Program-made: the position numbers and the translations under genes
Shown here: piece by piece, positions 35,100 through 46,389 of the stretch
Position numbering within the stretch: the first letter of the stretch is position 1
How the letters are laid out: each line of letters begins with the position of its first letter
Assembly: GCA_958295665.1 (NCBI GenBank)
Contig: OY282560.1
Location: 268,375,315-268,439,314 of the forward strand
Length of the DNA stretch: 64,000 nt
DNA from: Tipula vernalis
Taxonomy: Eukaryota; Arthropoda; Insecta; Diptera; Tipulidae
Direction of reading: 5' to 3'
The notes under the pieces: model-generated
Seen by the model: only the letters and a program-made list of their open reading frames with translations
The model's database searches: none
Told to the model about the DNA's origin: nothing

Positions 35100-35570
35100 T
35101 TAACATAGAAGCCAAGTGAGAATGTAATGGTGAGAGATATTCTGCAATATTTCGTATGAACCTACTATAGTAGTTGATCATCCCAATGAATTGTTATAAC
35201 TGCTGAATCGAAGAGGGTGTAGGGAAATTACAAATTGTTTCAATTCAATTGGCAGATGGTGAAATTACATGCCTCGTTATCGCGTGTCTCAAAAAGTCAA
35301 GGCTCTCCACACCAAATACATATTTAGAGGTTTCGATATTAATTCTAAATTCAACCAGTCTGCTGGAAAGGAGTCTCAGATGATATTTGTGCTGTCCAAC
35401 ATTCTCAGTAGCGACCAGGATGTCGTCTATATAAGCGAACACAAAGTTAAAACCCTGAACCTCGGTATTCATAAAACGTTAGGACGTTTGACTCGCCATT
35501 TCTCAGGCCGAAAGGCATGCAAACAACAAACTCAAACAAATCGAAGGGCACAGTTAGTGCGTTTTTTTTG
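35100..35570 (-). pseudogene. Ty3/gypsy reverse transcriptase fragment
   Basis: Read on the minus strand: CMPFGLRN near 35520, FVFAYIDDILVATEN at about 35410-35455 (the YIDD polymerase site), KYVFGVESLDFLRH, then FPTPSSIQQL and MINYYSRFIRNIAEYLSPL near 35130-35230. This is the standard order of the gypsy palm, thumb and connection regions. Protease, RNase H and integrase are absent. Frame changes and stops are present. Confidence 0.8.
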
Positions 35571-35608
35571 TAAATCTTCTTCGGCACTTAGTATGTGATG
35601 GTAAACTC

Positions 35609-35735
35609 TTTTTTTACTTTATTAATTTTTTGTTGAAATGGTTATTAATCCATGTAATTTCTAATATATCACCGGTGATTAGATCATTTTAATTGTGTTT
35701 TTATTAACATGAGAAGTATATTAGTGTTTACGAAC
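35609..35735. repeat. Dispersed repeat shared with 7366-7490
   Basis: Aligns with 7366-7490 over about 120 bp with several small gaps. It is directly followed by the repeat at 35790-35945. Confidence 0.5.
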
Positions 35736-35789
35736 AATCATTCAACGAAATTGACTAATTTGTTTAATAGACAGAATTCTATTTATTTA

Positions 35790-35945
35790 ATTTTTTAATT
35801 TACATATATGATTTTAATACGTTCCGAAGATTGTAAGAGAATTCAATCCAGCTTCGAACTGATGAGCTTATGATTATGAAGAAAAAATTGTAAGAGAATT
35901 TATCTCTATTAGTTATGATTCGCTAGTACTTAAGGCACAGCATTG
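35790..35945. repeat. Relative of the 50.2 kb hairpin, one arm missing
   Basis: The left part (35800-35880) matches the reverse complement of about 50400-50480. The right part (35880-35945, gaagaaaaaattgtaagaga onward) matches the reverse complement of the hairpin loop and left arm at about 50220-50287. The right arm of the hairpin (50288-50386) is absent. BEL element 2 coding sequence starts immediately after. Confidence 0.75.
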
Positions 35946-38478
35946 AGAAAATGTTCCGCCAAATAAATCTTCACCCTGAGGAGCGGGACTATCACCGAAT
36001 CCTATGGCGCTCCGATAATACGAAACCACCGACACATTACCGTCTCACCACAGTTACGTACGGAACAGCCTCGGCACCATATCTTGCAACAAAATCTCTG
36101 CAAATGATCGGGAACAGCTTGATGAAGGATCAACTGATGATGGGAAAAAAATTCACGATTTCTATCTTGATGACTTTATATCCGGTTGCCATACTGCGTA
36201 CGAAGCAAATAAAATCCAAGAAGCAGTCACAGATGTGCTGTGCTATCCTATGGTTTAAATTTACGGAAGTGGTCATCCAACTATAACCCTTTACTGGAAA
36301 AAATTGCTCCGGAAAGTAAGGAACCCAATCCATGGATCATAGACGACCAATCACATCCTAAATTGCTCGGTATCCAATGGAATCCTACCAAAGACGAGTT
36401 TCAAATCAAAGTATCACTTAAAGATAAATCAACCTGATCTAAGCGAGCAATTCTATCACAATCGGCTCGCATTTTTGATCCAATGGGATGGCTAGCACCA
36501 GCAATTATTAATCTTAAAATTTTGTTCCAGAGTTTATGGTTGCTAAACTTAGATTGGGATGATGAACTGCCTCCAAATGAAGCCGAGACGTGGCGAAACA
36601 TACGGGACGAGCTTCCAGAACTAGAGAAAATCAAAATTTCGAGATGGTTTGGAACCAGCGGGGAGACACTTGAGTTACACGGCTTTAGTGACGCTTCGGA
36701 GAAGGCGTATGCGGCGGTTGTGTACTGCAGATGTGTTGATGAACGTGGCAATGTGTCCAGAGGACTGATGCCATCAAAACTAAACGGATTTAATTTGTGG
36801 TGGCACGGCCCAGACTGGTTAAGTAAACCTCAGGAAGAATTGCCGAATCAAAGATGGACAGTTGATAGACGGGAATTATCAAAGGAAGAGCGCAACGTTA
36901 AGCCGACTATATTAGTTGCAACAACAAGCCTTGACAATGAGATTCTAAGCCAGCTACTCATCCGAGTTTCTTCCTATCAGAAAATAATCCGAGTTTTAGC
37001 ATTGATATACAGATGTTACGACAGAGCGAAACGCAATGCTAATTCAATCAAATCAGAGCTGACAGTGGACGAAATAGGTAGAAGCCAAACCAAAATGTTT
37101 ATCTGGGTGCAGAATAAGTTCTTCGCCACCGAAATAAATTCAATTAAATCAAAACGAAACCAACAAAAAAGCAGTAAGCTCCGTGGCTTAAATCCATTCC
37201 TTGATCAGCAAGAATTATTGAGGGTCGGCGGTCGCATCGAAAATTCCGCACCAGATTATGAAACCAAGCATCTAGTAATATTACCAAAGTGCGATCTATC
37301 CAAGTTACTGGTTAGAAACCTTCAAAAAAAAACATCAGCATGCAGGAGCCTCTTTGCTTACAAGTATCATTAGATAACATTATCATATTTTAAATTGCCG
37401 TAAGATAGTCAAAGACGTCATTAAGCAATGTAACATATGCCGATGATATAACGCGAAACCAAGTTATCAAATAATGGGAAATTTGCCAGAAGATCGTGTC
37501 TGTTACCAGAGCCCAATTCTGAAGACGGGTATTGACTATGCAGGTCCAATAAAGTTGAAACAGACTTACGGTAAATCAACACACAGGTGGAAAGCTTATT
37601 TAGCAATATTTGTTTGCAAGGCCACTAAGGCTGTGCATATTGAAGTGGTGTCAAATTTAACATCGGAGAATTTCATCGCAACACAACAATGATTTGTCGC
37701 ACGATGCGTACTATGCACCGATGTATATTCGGATAATGGCTCTAATTTCATAGGAGCCAACAATGAACTTCGCGAGATTTATGACTTTTTTAAACATAAT
37801 TCTAATAATATTCTTTCATTTCTTGCTTCAAAGAAAATTAACTGGCATTTTATTCCAAGTGCAGCACCAACATTTGGAGGCTTATGGGAAGCCGCCGTTA
37901 AATCGTTCGAATATCACATTAGACGTGTAATGGGCAACACCTTCGAGGAACTTACAACGGTACCGAGTCAAATCGAAGTGGTACTCAATTCAAGGCCACT
38001 GTGCATTTTATCAGATGATCATATTGACCCTTTGACACCGGGCCATTTTCTAACTGGACGGCCTTTAGTTCAAGTTCCACAACCTGTATTGATAAATACT
38101 AATACATCACATCTCTCCCGATGGCAACACATGCAGCAGACCACACAACACTTTTGTAATCGACGGAAGTTCGAATATTTAACGTCGCTGCAGAGACGAA
38201 GTAAATGGCAAACAAGAGGGCAACCGATCCAAGTTAACGATGTCGTTTTAATTCGCGAAGATTTACCCCCAACAAAATGGTTGCTTGGTAAAATAGAAGA
38301 AATTCATCCTGGAACAGATGGAGTGGTAAGAGTAGTGACACTCAAAACTAAAGCTGGGCGTCTAAAGAGGCCGGTAAACAAACTGCTTAGATTTCCAACA
38401 GATGAATTGAATCAACAGATTCAAGGCGGGCGAAATGTTGCGGCAAATCACCAAAACGACAATCTAAAAGAAAAATAG
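35946..38478 (+). pseudogene. BEL/Pao element 2, pol fragment
   Basis: Begins abruptly inside the reverse transcriptase (EKMFRQINLHPEERDY at 35946); gag, protease and the RT fingers are missing. The polymerase site reads YLDD at 36162-36173 in a shifted frame. Then FDPMGWLAPAI and LHGFSDASEKAYAAV (36483-36780), a truncated connection region, and the integrase zinc and core (37474-37930: TGIDYAGP, YSDNGSNFIGA, GGLWEAAVKSFEYH, the likely D,D,E). The integrase ends in a DUF5641-type tail (37930-38478: NDVVLIREDLPPTKWLLG) with a stop at 38478. Stops or frame changes occur at about 36150, 36290, 36435, 37373 and 37692. The best preserved segment is the C-terminus. Confidence 0.88.
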
Positions 38479-39020
38479 CATTTATTATCTTGTATTTTTA
38501 CTCTAAAATTTGTTACTTATCTTGTATACCTTACACTTGTTGTCTTTCATAATTTGATTATTATTATTTTGTTTAAATTTGACATTTTTATGATTGTTAT
38601 TAAAATATTTTAATAGATTTGCACGATCAGACTGACATCTCTTTGTAAACATAAATAAAATTAGATTGAGCAACGGTTTGAATCACAACTGGCCATTAAA
38701 TACTTTAAATTTAAATTTTACCGCGACTTAACTATAATATTGAATACTTGCGTTTAACCAATCAGGCGAGGCCACCACATCTTGAATTATTGTACGAAAC
38801 AGAATTTAAAGTATTTTTATGGCTTGTAGTGTACCACCAACACAAAAGGTAGTGAAAAAATCAATCGTTGTTCAACAATCATAGCTATCAGTAAAGCCAA
38901 TCTCATTAAAAATATTGTGTAAATTAAAGTAAAAATAAATTATAATCATTAATAAATTTGGTTAATCAATAAATTTAATTAAACGTAGTTTTTTACTATC
39001 AAGTGAACGTGTAATAACCA
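38479..39020 (+). repeat. Probable 3' LTR of BEL element 2, left part
   Basis: In the BEL elements here the LTR follows the pol stop directly, so this AT-rich sequence is the likely 3' LTR. It holds aataaa signals. It is interrupted by the 645-bp retroposon at 39021 and seems to continue at 39689 to about 39830. No 5' LTR partner remains, so the assignment is positional. Confidence 0.4.
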
Positions 39021-39665
39021 AGGGGGGCGAGTAGCAGGGACAGCAGAGACGCAACGATTTCAACAACAACAACGTCAAGCAACACTATCTACAGTTAGTA
39101 CAAATTTGGGTGACCGCATGGGAACATGATGATGGAACGAAATCTCGCCCCCTCTCACAACCGCCGATGGAAAAAATGATGGAGGGGAATAATAATAGTT
39201 GTTTACAGCTTTTCAGAAAAAAGAGTTTGCGCAGGAAATTTGTGTTGTCAATTGTGTCTCTTATCTTACAGATTGGAGCTACAGTAGAGATGAACTTTCA
39301 AAAAATTGTATTGTCTCTTGTGTTAAATAACTAAAAAATTATTACTAACAAATTTACTAACAAATTTACTAACTATCCAACTACTTAGGTGTCTGGAACC
39401 GGGTTCAGTCTTTGTTGCTAACATTCCTTTCCCATCCCTCGGCCTGGCCAGGGGCGGATTTCACAACTATTAGAGACTTATGTGGTTATCGATGTTGGCG
39501 CCTTTCTTTACGGGGTTTTGGGGCTTCATGAAGAATGGTGTCGTGTTGTGTAACATGGGGTGTTGTATATAGCATGGGGTGTATAGTGGTGTTGTGGTAT
39601 TCGCATTTATAATACGGGAGACTTGCTTTTTTAATGCTTGATCGTACATCGCAATCAATCAATCA
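39021..39665 (+). mobile_element. 645-bp non-LTR retroposon, copy 1
   Basis: Bounded by a direct repeat of about 20-23 bp (38998-39020 and 39666-39688). It starts with a G-run (ggggggcgagtagcagggac) and ends with a (CAAT)n tail (39655-39670). It is nearly collinear with 63208-63852 and, on this placement of the borders, the same length. No reading frame is shared between copies and no tRNA-type A/B boxes are visible, so it looks like a non-autonomous element, probably the fused 5' and 3' ends of a LINE. The long target duplication and simple tail are signs of target-primed reverse transcription. Confidence 0.88.
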
Positions 39666-39688
39666 ATCAAGTGAACGTGTAATAACCA

Positions 39689-41246
39689 GTGTCTAATCTA
39701 AGTGCTAAATTTAAATCTAAAAAATAAATCATACTTGCCGTATTCCAATCAAATTATCCACATACAATCCAATCGTATCATCATTATTATCAAACTAACA
39801 CCGTTTCAGAGGAGTGCGATGTTTGTGGTCGTGACACGAGATTTTTTTATATTAGATTTATATATAACAAAAAATTATAAACAAGTTATTTTGAACCCAT
39901 ACAATTACATATAATATTTGCATCTTAGTGTCGCGAGAGTTTTACAATGCAGCGTTAACTTTGAGACGCGACCGCCACAGATTCTATGCTCAAACGGGAT
40001 TTGAACACAATAACCCGCAAAGTTCGAGTCAACACCAATTCTACCCGGCACTCAGCTCTCCACCAAACAGATTATGCGTACATGGTACTCGACCCTCTTC
40101 ACGTAGAGGTTCCAAAAGCATTTCAATTTTCCGACTTCTCCATAGAAACACATTGGCGTAAAAGGTCCAAATCGAACAAGCCGTTCTCGAGATACCATAT
40201 GTACAGACCTATGGTGGATGGATATTTTTATTTTCGTAGCTTTTTCGGACTCGAGGCCTTTAAAAGCGTCAAGAAAAGTGGTTTTGGATAAACACCAATC
40301 GAAGTTAATAATATATAAATAGTTTATGCATTGAATTTCAGTATTGAAACAAATTGCAATTTCATAAACGAAGAAAGGGAAAAAATAATCTTTAACTGGA
40401 GGTTGGCTGGTAGCTTATTTTAACTTAAAATGCTTTGGATATAAAATTGGTCTTATTTTGTAAACCATTAATTACGGAAGGTCCATGATCAAAACTTATT
40501 TAGTTAAAAGGGTATAGTTATTTTAATATACGCCGTGGGACTCCAGGAACAAAATTGCGGATCACCACGTTAACAAAAAATATGTAAGGTGCCACGTTTA
40601 CACCAGTAGAATGTAAACATGCCATAAACCGGGAAATTAGAGATGTTATGTTATTTTCACTAACTTATGTCAGGTAGAATCATAGGTGTAATAACCGGAC
40701 AATTTTACTTGTCAGGGGAACCGAAGCACTATGTGAGTCTTATAGAATCAAAACATAATCTTTTCCGTTTTATCATATTTTTAGTAAAACAGAAAATAAA
40801 TTTAATTGCAATATGTTTTTGAATAATGTTAGAGAAATATCAAATATTTTTCGGGTTTATTGTTTAATTACAGAAAAGTCTTATGTTTTTAAAAGAAAAT
40901 TTTTCAATTAAGCACAAAAAGATAATAAAGAAATAAAAAGATTATCATTTGCAATCAACTCATAGAAAAGGAATGTTTTGCAACCAATGTCTCAGGAAAA
41001 GATGCATTTTGATTCTAAAACACATGCAAATTTTAATGAAGTAAAAGTATTTAGATTTAACAACAGTCTAAAATTCAAAGTTTTATTAACTTAAAAATTC
41101 ATCCACAAAAATAATAAGCCAATGAAATAAAAAGTAGTCGTATTAAAATAAAACGATTATTTTGTTTAAATGCATAGATTCTGGTCTTCTTCTTGCACCT
41201 CACAGATCAAATCTTCATGTTCAGCTAATCTTGTATCTTTACTATT
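39689..41246. other. Mostly non-coding, one unexplained ORF
   Basis: The first about 140 bp may be the rest of the BEL element 2 LTR. A G+C-richer segment at about 39930-40300 holds an open frame (39986-40291, 101 codons, reading DPLHVEVPKAFQFSDFSIET) with no motif I know; it could be a fragment of a retroelement gene. From 40300 on the sequence is AT-rich with nothing recognisable. Confidence 0.35.
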
Positions 41247-42032
41247 TCAATCAAAAATATTTTTATAAAATTTAAGAGATTCTTGAAGTCGCCACTCTTG
41301 TCCAAAATGTTTTTCTAAAAGATGTTCAATATCCTTTAATTTTTCCGGTTTTAAAGGCACTCCAACTGGTAAAATTTATGGTTTCAAGTTTTCTATTTTT
41401 TTAAACTTTTTCATTACAGATTTCCTAACTCCTAAATCTGACTTATAATTGTTTTCATCCCGGATCAAAACATTGCCTGCTATTTTCGATCTGGTTATAA
41501 TAAATCTCTTGGCAAAATTAAATTTAAAATGCCAACTTGCTGGAGGCTTTACGAACTCTGCTATTTCCGTTTTCCAATCCAACACCGGACATTGATCACT
41601 TCCTAGCCTTATCACCGTACCTGTTTCGTTGTATATTTCCAGATATTCGTCGGGATTTTTTATTGTCTCTCGGACTTTTATTTTTTTTTTTCTATAAATG
41701 CAAAAGTCCTATCGGGAGGAATAAAGGAATGGCCTGCTACAGGGAAAATAACTTCCACCTTGTTTACCCAGGTGGGAGCATTCATTTTTAGCCAATACGT
41801 TACCATTCCCATCATATTTGTGTTTTTGTTTTGTGCGCCACATCCGTCACATACTAGGCGTACATGTTTTATATTGCCGAGAGCTAAGTTACATAATTGG
41901 CTAAAAACGGCGGATGCAATTTCATTCGACCCTTTTGGTCGTTCGTTTTCTAACCAAATATAAAAAAAAAACATTGTCAGCACTGAGTGAGGCTTTCGTC
42001 GATCCTTTAACAATCCCAAAATTATAAAGATA

Positions 42033-44221
42033 CACCAATACCTCAGTTTGCGCTGTTTCGTTTTGCGATGTTTCAGTCTGCGTTCATATATTTTTGATGA
42101 CAACATTTTTCACTTTGCGTTTTTTTTAATTCGATTTGCGTTGATTTTTAAAAAAAAACTCACTTTGCGTTTTATTTTTACTCCTTTTGCGTTTTTTGGT
42201 AAAAAAAAGTAAAGCAAAGGAAAATACAGATAAATCGGTTATTCCCCTTTAAATTATATGTATGTAGGTATTAGTCTGTGTAGAATTTGTCATAATGTCA
42301 TTTTATGTTTGTTTGTTTTAGCAAACGTATAAAGAAATTTAACGTTTAATTAAATTTGTTTGTACATACATACTCGTATATGTACGTTTAATTAAGTGCA
42401 TTGTTATAGTTTTTAGTTAGTTTGATAAACTTTTCGAGTGTAAAGTAAAGGTATGTACGATATTTAAATTAGTTCAACATTATTTTATCACAAAAAAATA
42501 GAATTTCAATTTTGAAAAGGTAAAAATAATGGGTAAGCCTAAGAAAACTGAAATTTCAATTTGTGGAATAAAAAAAAAGAAAATTACTGTCGAAATAAAA
42601 AATTACCGGGTAGTGAAAACGCTTCGAGTGATGTGTCTAACTTCGAAATCTTCGAGGCAAGTCGAGGATGGTTTCAACGGTTCAAAGCCCGGGCAAACCT
42701 TCATAACATTTCCTTGAAAGTGGAATCTGGTAGCGCAGATTTTGTTGGTGCCGAGCGCTTTAAGGACGAATTAAAAGTTTTAATACCGGACGGAGGTTAC
42801 ATCGCCAAGCAGGTGTTCAACGTTGACGAAACCGGCTTGTTCTAGAAGCGGCTGCCAACTAGGACTTTTATTTCACAGGCTGAAAAATCGGCTCAAGGCT
42901 ATAAAGCTTGTAAAGAACGGCTTACCTTACTATTTGGGGGTAATGCACATGGAGATTTTAAATTCAAGCCTCTGTTGATATATCATTCGGAAAATCCGAG
43001 GGCATTGAAAAATATTTCGAAACATAATCTTCCGGTTTATTGGCGAGCGAATAAAAAAGCGTGGATGATGGCGACGTTATTCGACGATTGGGCTAAAAAC
43101 TGTTGTATTCCAGAGATAGAGAAGTATTGCACGAAGAAAAACATAAATTTTAAAGCCTTAGTACTGCTCGATAATGCTCCCGGCCATCCCATTTACATCC
43201 ATGAAATATCAGACAAAGTGAAATTCGCATTTATGCCGCCGAATACAACCTCCTTAATACAACCTATGGATCAAGGCCACATTCAAAAGTTACTATTTAA
43301 GGCGAACATTCAAACAACTGCTTGATATAACCGATTCAGACGATAATGTGACAATGAAAGCGTTTTGGAAAAGCTACAACGTCGCGAATGCTGTCGAAAA
43401 TATAGCCTCTTCTTGGGATGAAGTAAAGCCGTCGTATATGAATGGCGTTTGGAAAACGCTATGGCCAGAGTGTCGGAATAAAAGTGTTCTAGGAACGGAT
43501 ACTGAAATAGACGAAAGTTACGGTGTTTGTCAGGATGTGGCTGAACTGGCTTCTGCTGCAAATTTCGAAGGCATGGACATTTTAGACATCGAGGAAATAA
43601 TTTACGGCCCCGAAGAAATGTCTAATGAAGATTTATTTGAACTGTCAGAAATGGCAATGGTCGTAAATGAAGAAGAAGAGAAAGATAACGTAGAGGTAGT
43701 TGCAGAGGAACAGCTGCCAGTTTCAAAAAAAATTTCGGAAGGTTTGAAACTCATCAATAGAGCTATTGAAATTTTTGCTGAGGTGGATGACAATCATGCC
43801 GAATTTTCTAAATTTCGCGGAGAAATTTCTATTATTCTCCAAAGATATGAAGAAATGTACATTCATAATAAGTCAGTTCCAGTTCAAACTACATTAGAAC
43901 AATACTTTTCTCCAAGTACGAGCCGAAATGACAAATAAATGTATCTATAATTTATGTAGTTGTAATTAATGAAATAAATTTGAATTAACGATATAGTATT
44001 GTTCACTTATACAACATAATTAAACTTTATTTTATGTTTTATTGAAAATAATGAAAAAATTTCGTATTTTTACCAATTTATATACATTTTTTGCTTAAAT
44101 TCAGAACCGATCTTTGTATTTTTCATATATTTATATGAAAAAATTTGTTTCGATTTGCGTCGTTTCACTTTGCATGCAATTTTTCCAGAACGAAACACGG
44201 ACGCAAACCGAGGTATTGGTG
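42033..44221 (+). mobile_element. Tigger/pogo-type transposon, 2189 bp
   Basis: 20-bp terminal inverted repeats (42033-42052 and 44202-44221) differ at one position and are flanked by TA (42031-42032, 44222-44223). Removing the element and one TA restores the coding sense of the interrupted minus-strand gene. The left 150 bp holds several tttgcgtt motifs, probably subterminal transposase sites. The transposase is at 42529-43938. Confidence 0.9.
42529..43938 (+). pseudogene. Tigger-like (CENP-B related) DDE transposase
   Basis: ATG at 42529. The psq-type first helix-turn-helix is mostly missing. The second, CENP-B-type one is readable (ASRGWFQRFKARANLHNISL, about 42660-42720). The DDE_1 core shows VFNVDETGLF (first Asp, near 42830), LVLLDNAPGH (second) and PNTTSLIQPMDQG (third), with 32 residues between the second and third, DD32D by my count. 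A TAG follows ETGLF where a tryptophan is usual, and a frame change follows MDQG at about 43280. The C-terminal part (43348-43938) is open and acidic, ending LEQYFSPSTS, typical of Tigger-like proteins. It is inactive. Confidence 0.88.
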
Positions 44222-45056
44222 TATACTTGACGGCTATATTAGGCTGCTTGGTCCGGTAGTTTTGGTAAGATCATATTCTTTTGGTAGTCAAATGAAATGG
44301 TTACCAAATTCGGCTGCTCCTCTTTGGCCAATTCAAAAAATGCTTTGGATCTTAGCCGATGTACTCTTTTTTCTATTAGTAAGACATTGCGTTTCGAAAT
44401 ATTTGTCTCGGTTTTCAATTTTTCTTTATAGAACAAGCAAGTCGAACATACATCGGTCGCTGGTGATTTAAACCCGATGGTAAAATTAGTGTTAAATACA
44501 TGCCGAAAAAAGCTTCTTTTAACATCATTGTTAGGAAATTCTGCGTAAAACACACGGTACAATCCATTAATCGACAACTCGTTTGGTAAATATTGCCTAC
44601 CCGAGTTTTTGGAGTGGCAATACAGTACCCCGCCATTGAATTATGACCGATTGCATTTTAAAGAATTTTGATAATTTTATGAGCACTGAGTGTTATTTTT
44701 GTTATTTTTTTTGGGAAAAAAGAATAAATACGTATCTTTTGGGTTTTCCCTATACCCCTACCTTATAAAATGGGTAATTCCAAATTGCCAGATGTTCATA
44801 CAAAATAGCAATTATAAATAGGTCCAAAAGTGTATTCTTTCTCATTTTAGATTTGAAGCGTGCCCGACACAGTTATTAAAGTTATAAATATTCAAAATGA
44901 AAAAAACACAATTAAAATTCTGTGAGTAAGTAAAGTTCAAGTAAATGACATTAAAAGTTTTGGAAAATTGAGAAAGGAAGTGAAGTTATAAATATTTCAA
45001 AGTCAGTGGTATACAACAACAACTTCAAGTCAGTGGTATACAACCTTTCATGTAAG

Positions 45057-45770
45057 CCAAAATTAACGGAAGTTATTGGCAAACGAAGATTATATTGGGC
45101 GAAAATGCACAGCAGTTACGGGAGTGAATACTGGAATAAGGTAATTACACGAAATTTCTCACGAATCATTTAAATTTTTGTAAAACTAATAAAACTAATT
45201 TTCTCCTAGGTTGTCTTTAGTGACGAGTGCCGGTTGGAAGCTGTTACGGAGTGCCCAAAATTCGTTCGACGTAGGCCCCACGATAGATATTCAGACGATT
45301 GTGTGGTTCAAACAGTTAAACATCCGCCCTCAGTGATGATTAGGAGCTGTATTACAGCTGAAGGTCCGGGTCCAATCTATTTCGTTGAGGGAACACTGCG
45401 CTCCAATCAGTAAATAAACGTGCTGAGGAATGTTCTTCTGCCATATTTGGATACCTTAGAACATCCCAAGGAGGAATACATCTTCATGCAAGACAGTGCT
45501 CCATGTCATACCTCGAGAGCTAGCAGGAATTTTTTAAATTCCCTAGAATTGGAGGTTTTACCCTGGCCTGGCAATTCACCTGATTTTAATCCAATCGAGA
45601 ATTGCTGGGCCTATTTAAAATCAAACACAATCGCTGCATTGCAGAAAAATATCGAAGACGTGTGGAAAAACGACGATGGATTGCGACAAATGATAAAGAA
45701 ATGTGTAGAAAGCATTCCCAATAGAATACAAGCAGCAATACAGGCCAAGGGAGGAAGCACCAAATATTAA
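45057..45770 (+). pseudogene. Tc1-like DD34E transposase with intron, N-terminus missing
   Basis: The readable part starts at PKLTEVIGKRRLYWAKMHSS (45057), after the point where a DNA-binding domain would end; no helix-turn-helix is found upstream. A 69-nt intron (45141-45209; gtaatt..ttctcctag) interrupts it between WNK and VVFSDECRLE, the first catalytic motif, and splicing preserves the frame. The second Asp (FMQDSAPCHTS) and Glu (SPDFNPIENCWAYLK) are intact, with 34 residues between. A TAA at about 45413 breaks the frame after LRSNQ. The C-terminus AAIQAKGGSTKY is intact. Catalytic residues are complete, but the DNA-binding domain is lost. Confidence 0.85.
45141..45209 (+). other. Predicted 69-nt intron in Tc1 transposase
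   Basis: Starts gtaatt, ends cctag after a pyrimidine-rich run, and its removal joins WNK to VVFSDE in frame, as in intronless family members. Confidence 0.7.
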
Positions 45771-46389
45771 AATTTAATCGATTTTTTTTTTTAATATTAA
45801 AGCAACGATGTAACAATAAATATATGTTTTTGCAATAAAAATAATTGAGTTTCTTTTGCTTTATTTAAGGCAAAAACTAAATTTTCTAAAATTTGCTGAT
45901 CGGTCATAATTCAATGGCGGGGTACTGTAATTCAATTCAATAACTTTGTATTGTTTAATAAATTGAATTACAGCCTCTTTCTTTGCCAAAAATGTTGTAG
46001 TTTTTCAGTCACCTCCTCTATTTTCAACCGGTGCTGATCCTGTTTGTAGATGACGGGAACAAACCCCCTTTACTCTTAACTTAGTGATATTTAATATTCC
46101 TTTAAAAGCTTTCCGAACAAATTCTTAACAGTTTGCCGTTTCTGGTTCTTATGAAATGTTCGACCCGAAATGTTTTGCCAGAACCGTGTTTTCTACGATC
46201 GGTGTTTTTTGGAGAATGAATTTTTGAGTACATAAGAATAAATGCATCCTGGCCTAACTTGGAACGAGCCTCAAAAATCCTTTGACAAAGCTAGTTGCAT
46301 TATGTCCGCGAACATGTTTGCATTTAAATAATGATTTTTCACTTTTCTGATTGCATTTCGGCATTTTTGGTAATAATTTAGGTGTATAC

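Larger units (their letters stand above)
44623..45927 (+). mobile_element. Tc1-like transposon, 1305 bp, complete ends
   Basis: 28-bp terminal inverted repeats (44623-44650 and 45900-45927) are identical and flanked by TA (44621-44622, 45928-45929). It sits in the minus-strand gene 41247-46364, splitting an NYC/HS motif that corresponds to SHYCR in the 9.6 kb copy. The body encodes only the catalytic part of a transposase. Confidence 0.92.
41247..46364 (-). pseudogene. RNase H-like transposase-family gene, copy 2, split twice
   Basis: Runs right to left. The start is at 46364 (MPKCNQKSEKSLFKCKH, with RGHNATSFVKGF). An N-terminal part at 45930-46340 includes RKAFKGILNITKLRVKGVC and VIQFIKQYKVIELNYC. 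The Tc1 element at 44623-45927 interrupts it exactly there. The gene resumes with RQYLPNELSINGLYRVFY and a cysteine pair FKSPATDVCSTC (44239-44577), then ISFDYQKNMILPKLPDQ. A Tigger element at 42033-44221 interrupts next. It continues with LYNFGIVKG, NERPKGSNEIASAVF, LVCDGCGAQNKNTNMMG and FPVAGHSFIPPDRTFAFIEK (41678-42010). It ends FYKNIFD with TGA at 41247. Motif order matches the gene at 9638-11245, but the copies are well diverged. Further frame changes show it was decaying independently of the insertions. Confidence 0.75.

Noticed and set aside
43602..43793. Serine-rich minus-strand frame
   Set aside because: Antisense shadow of the acidic C-terminus of the Tigger transposase.
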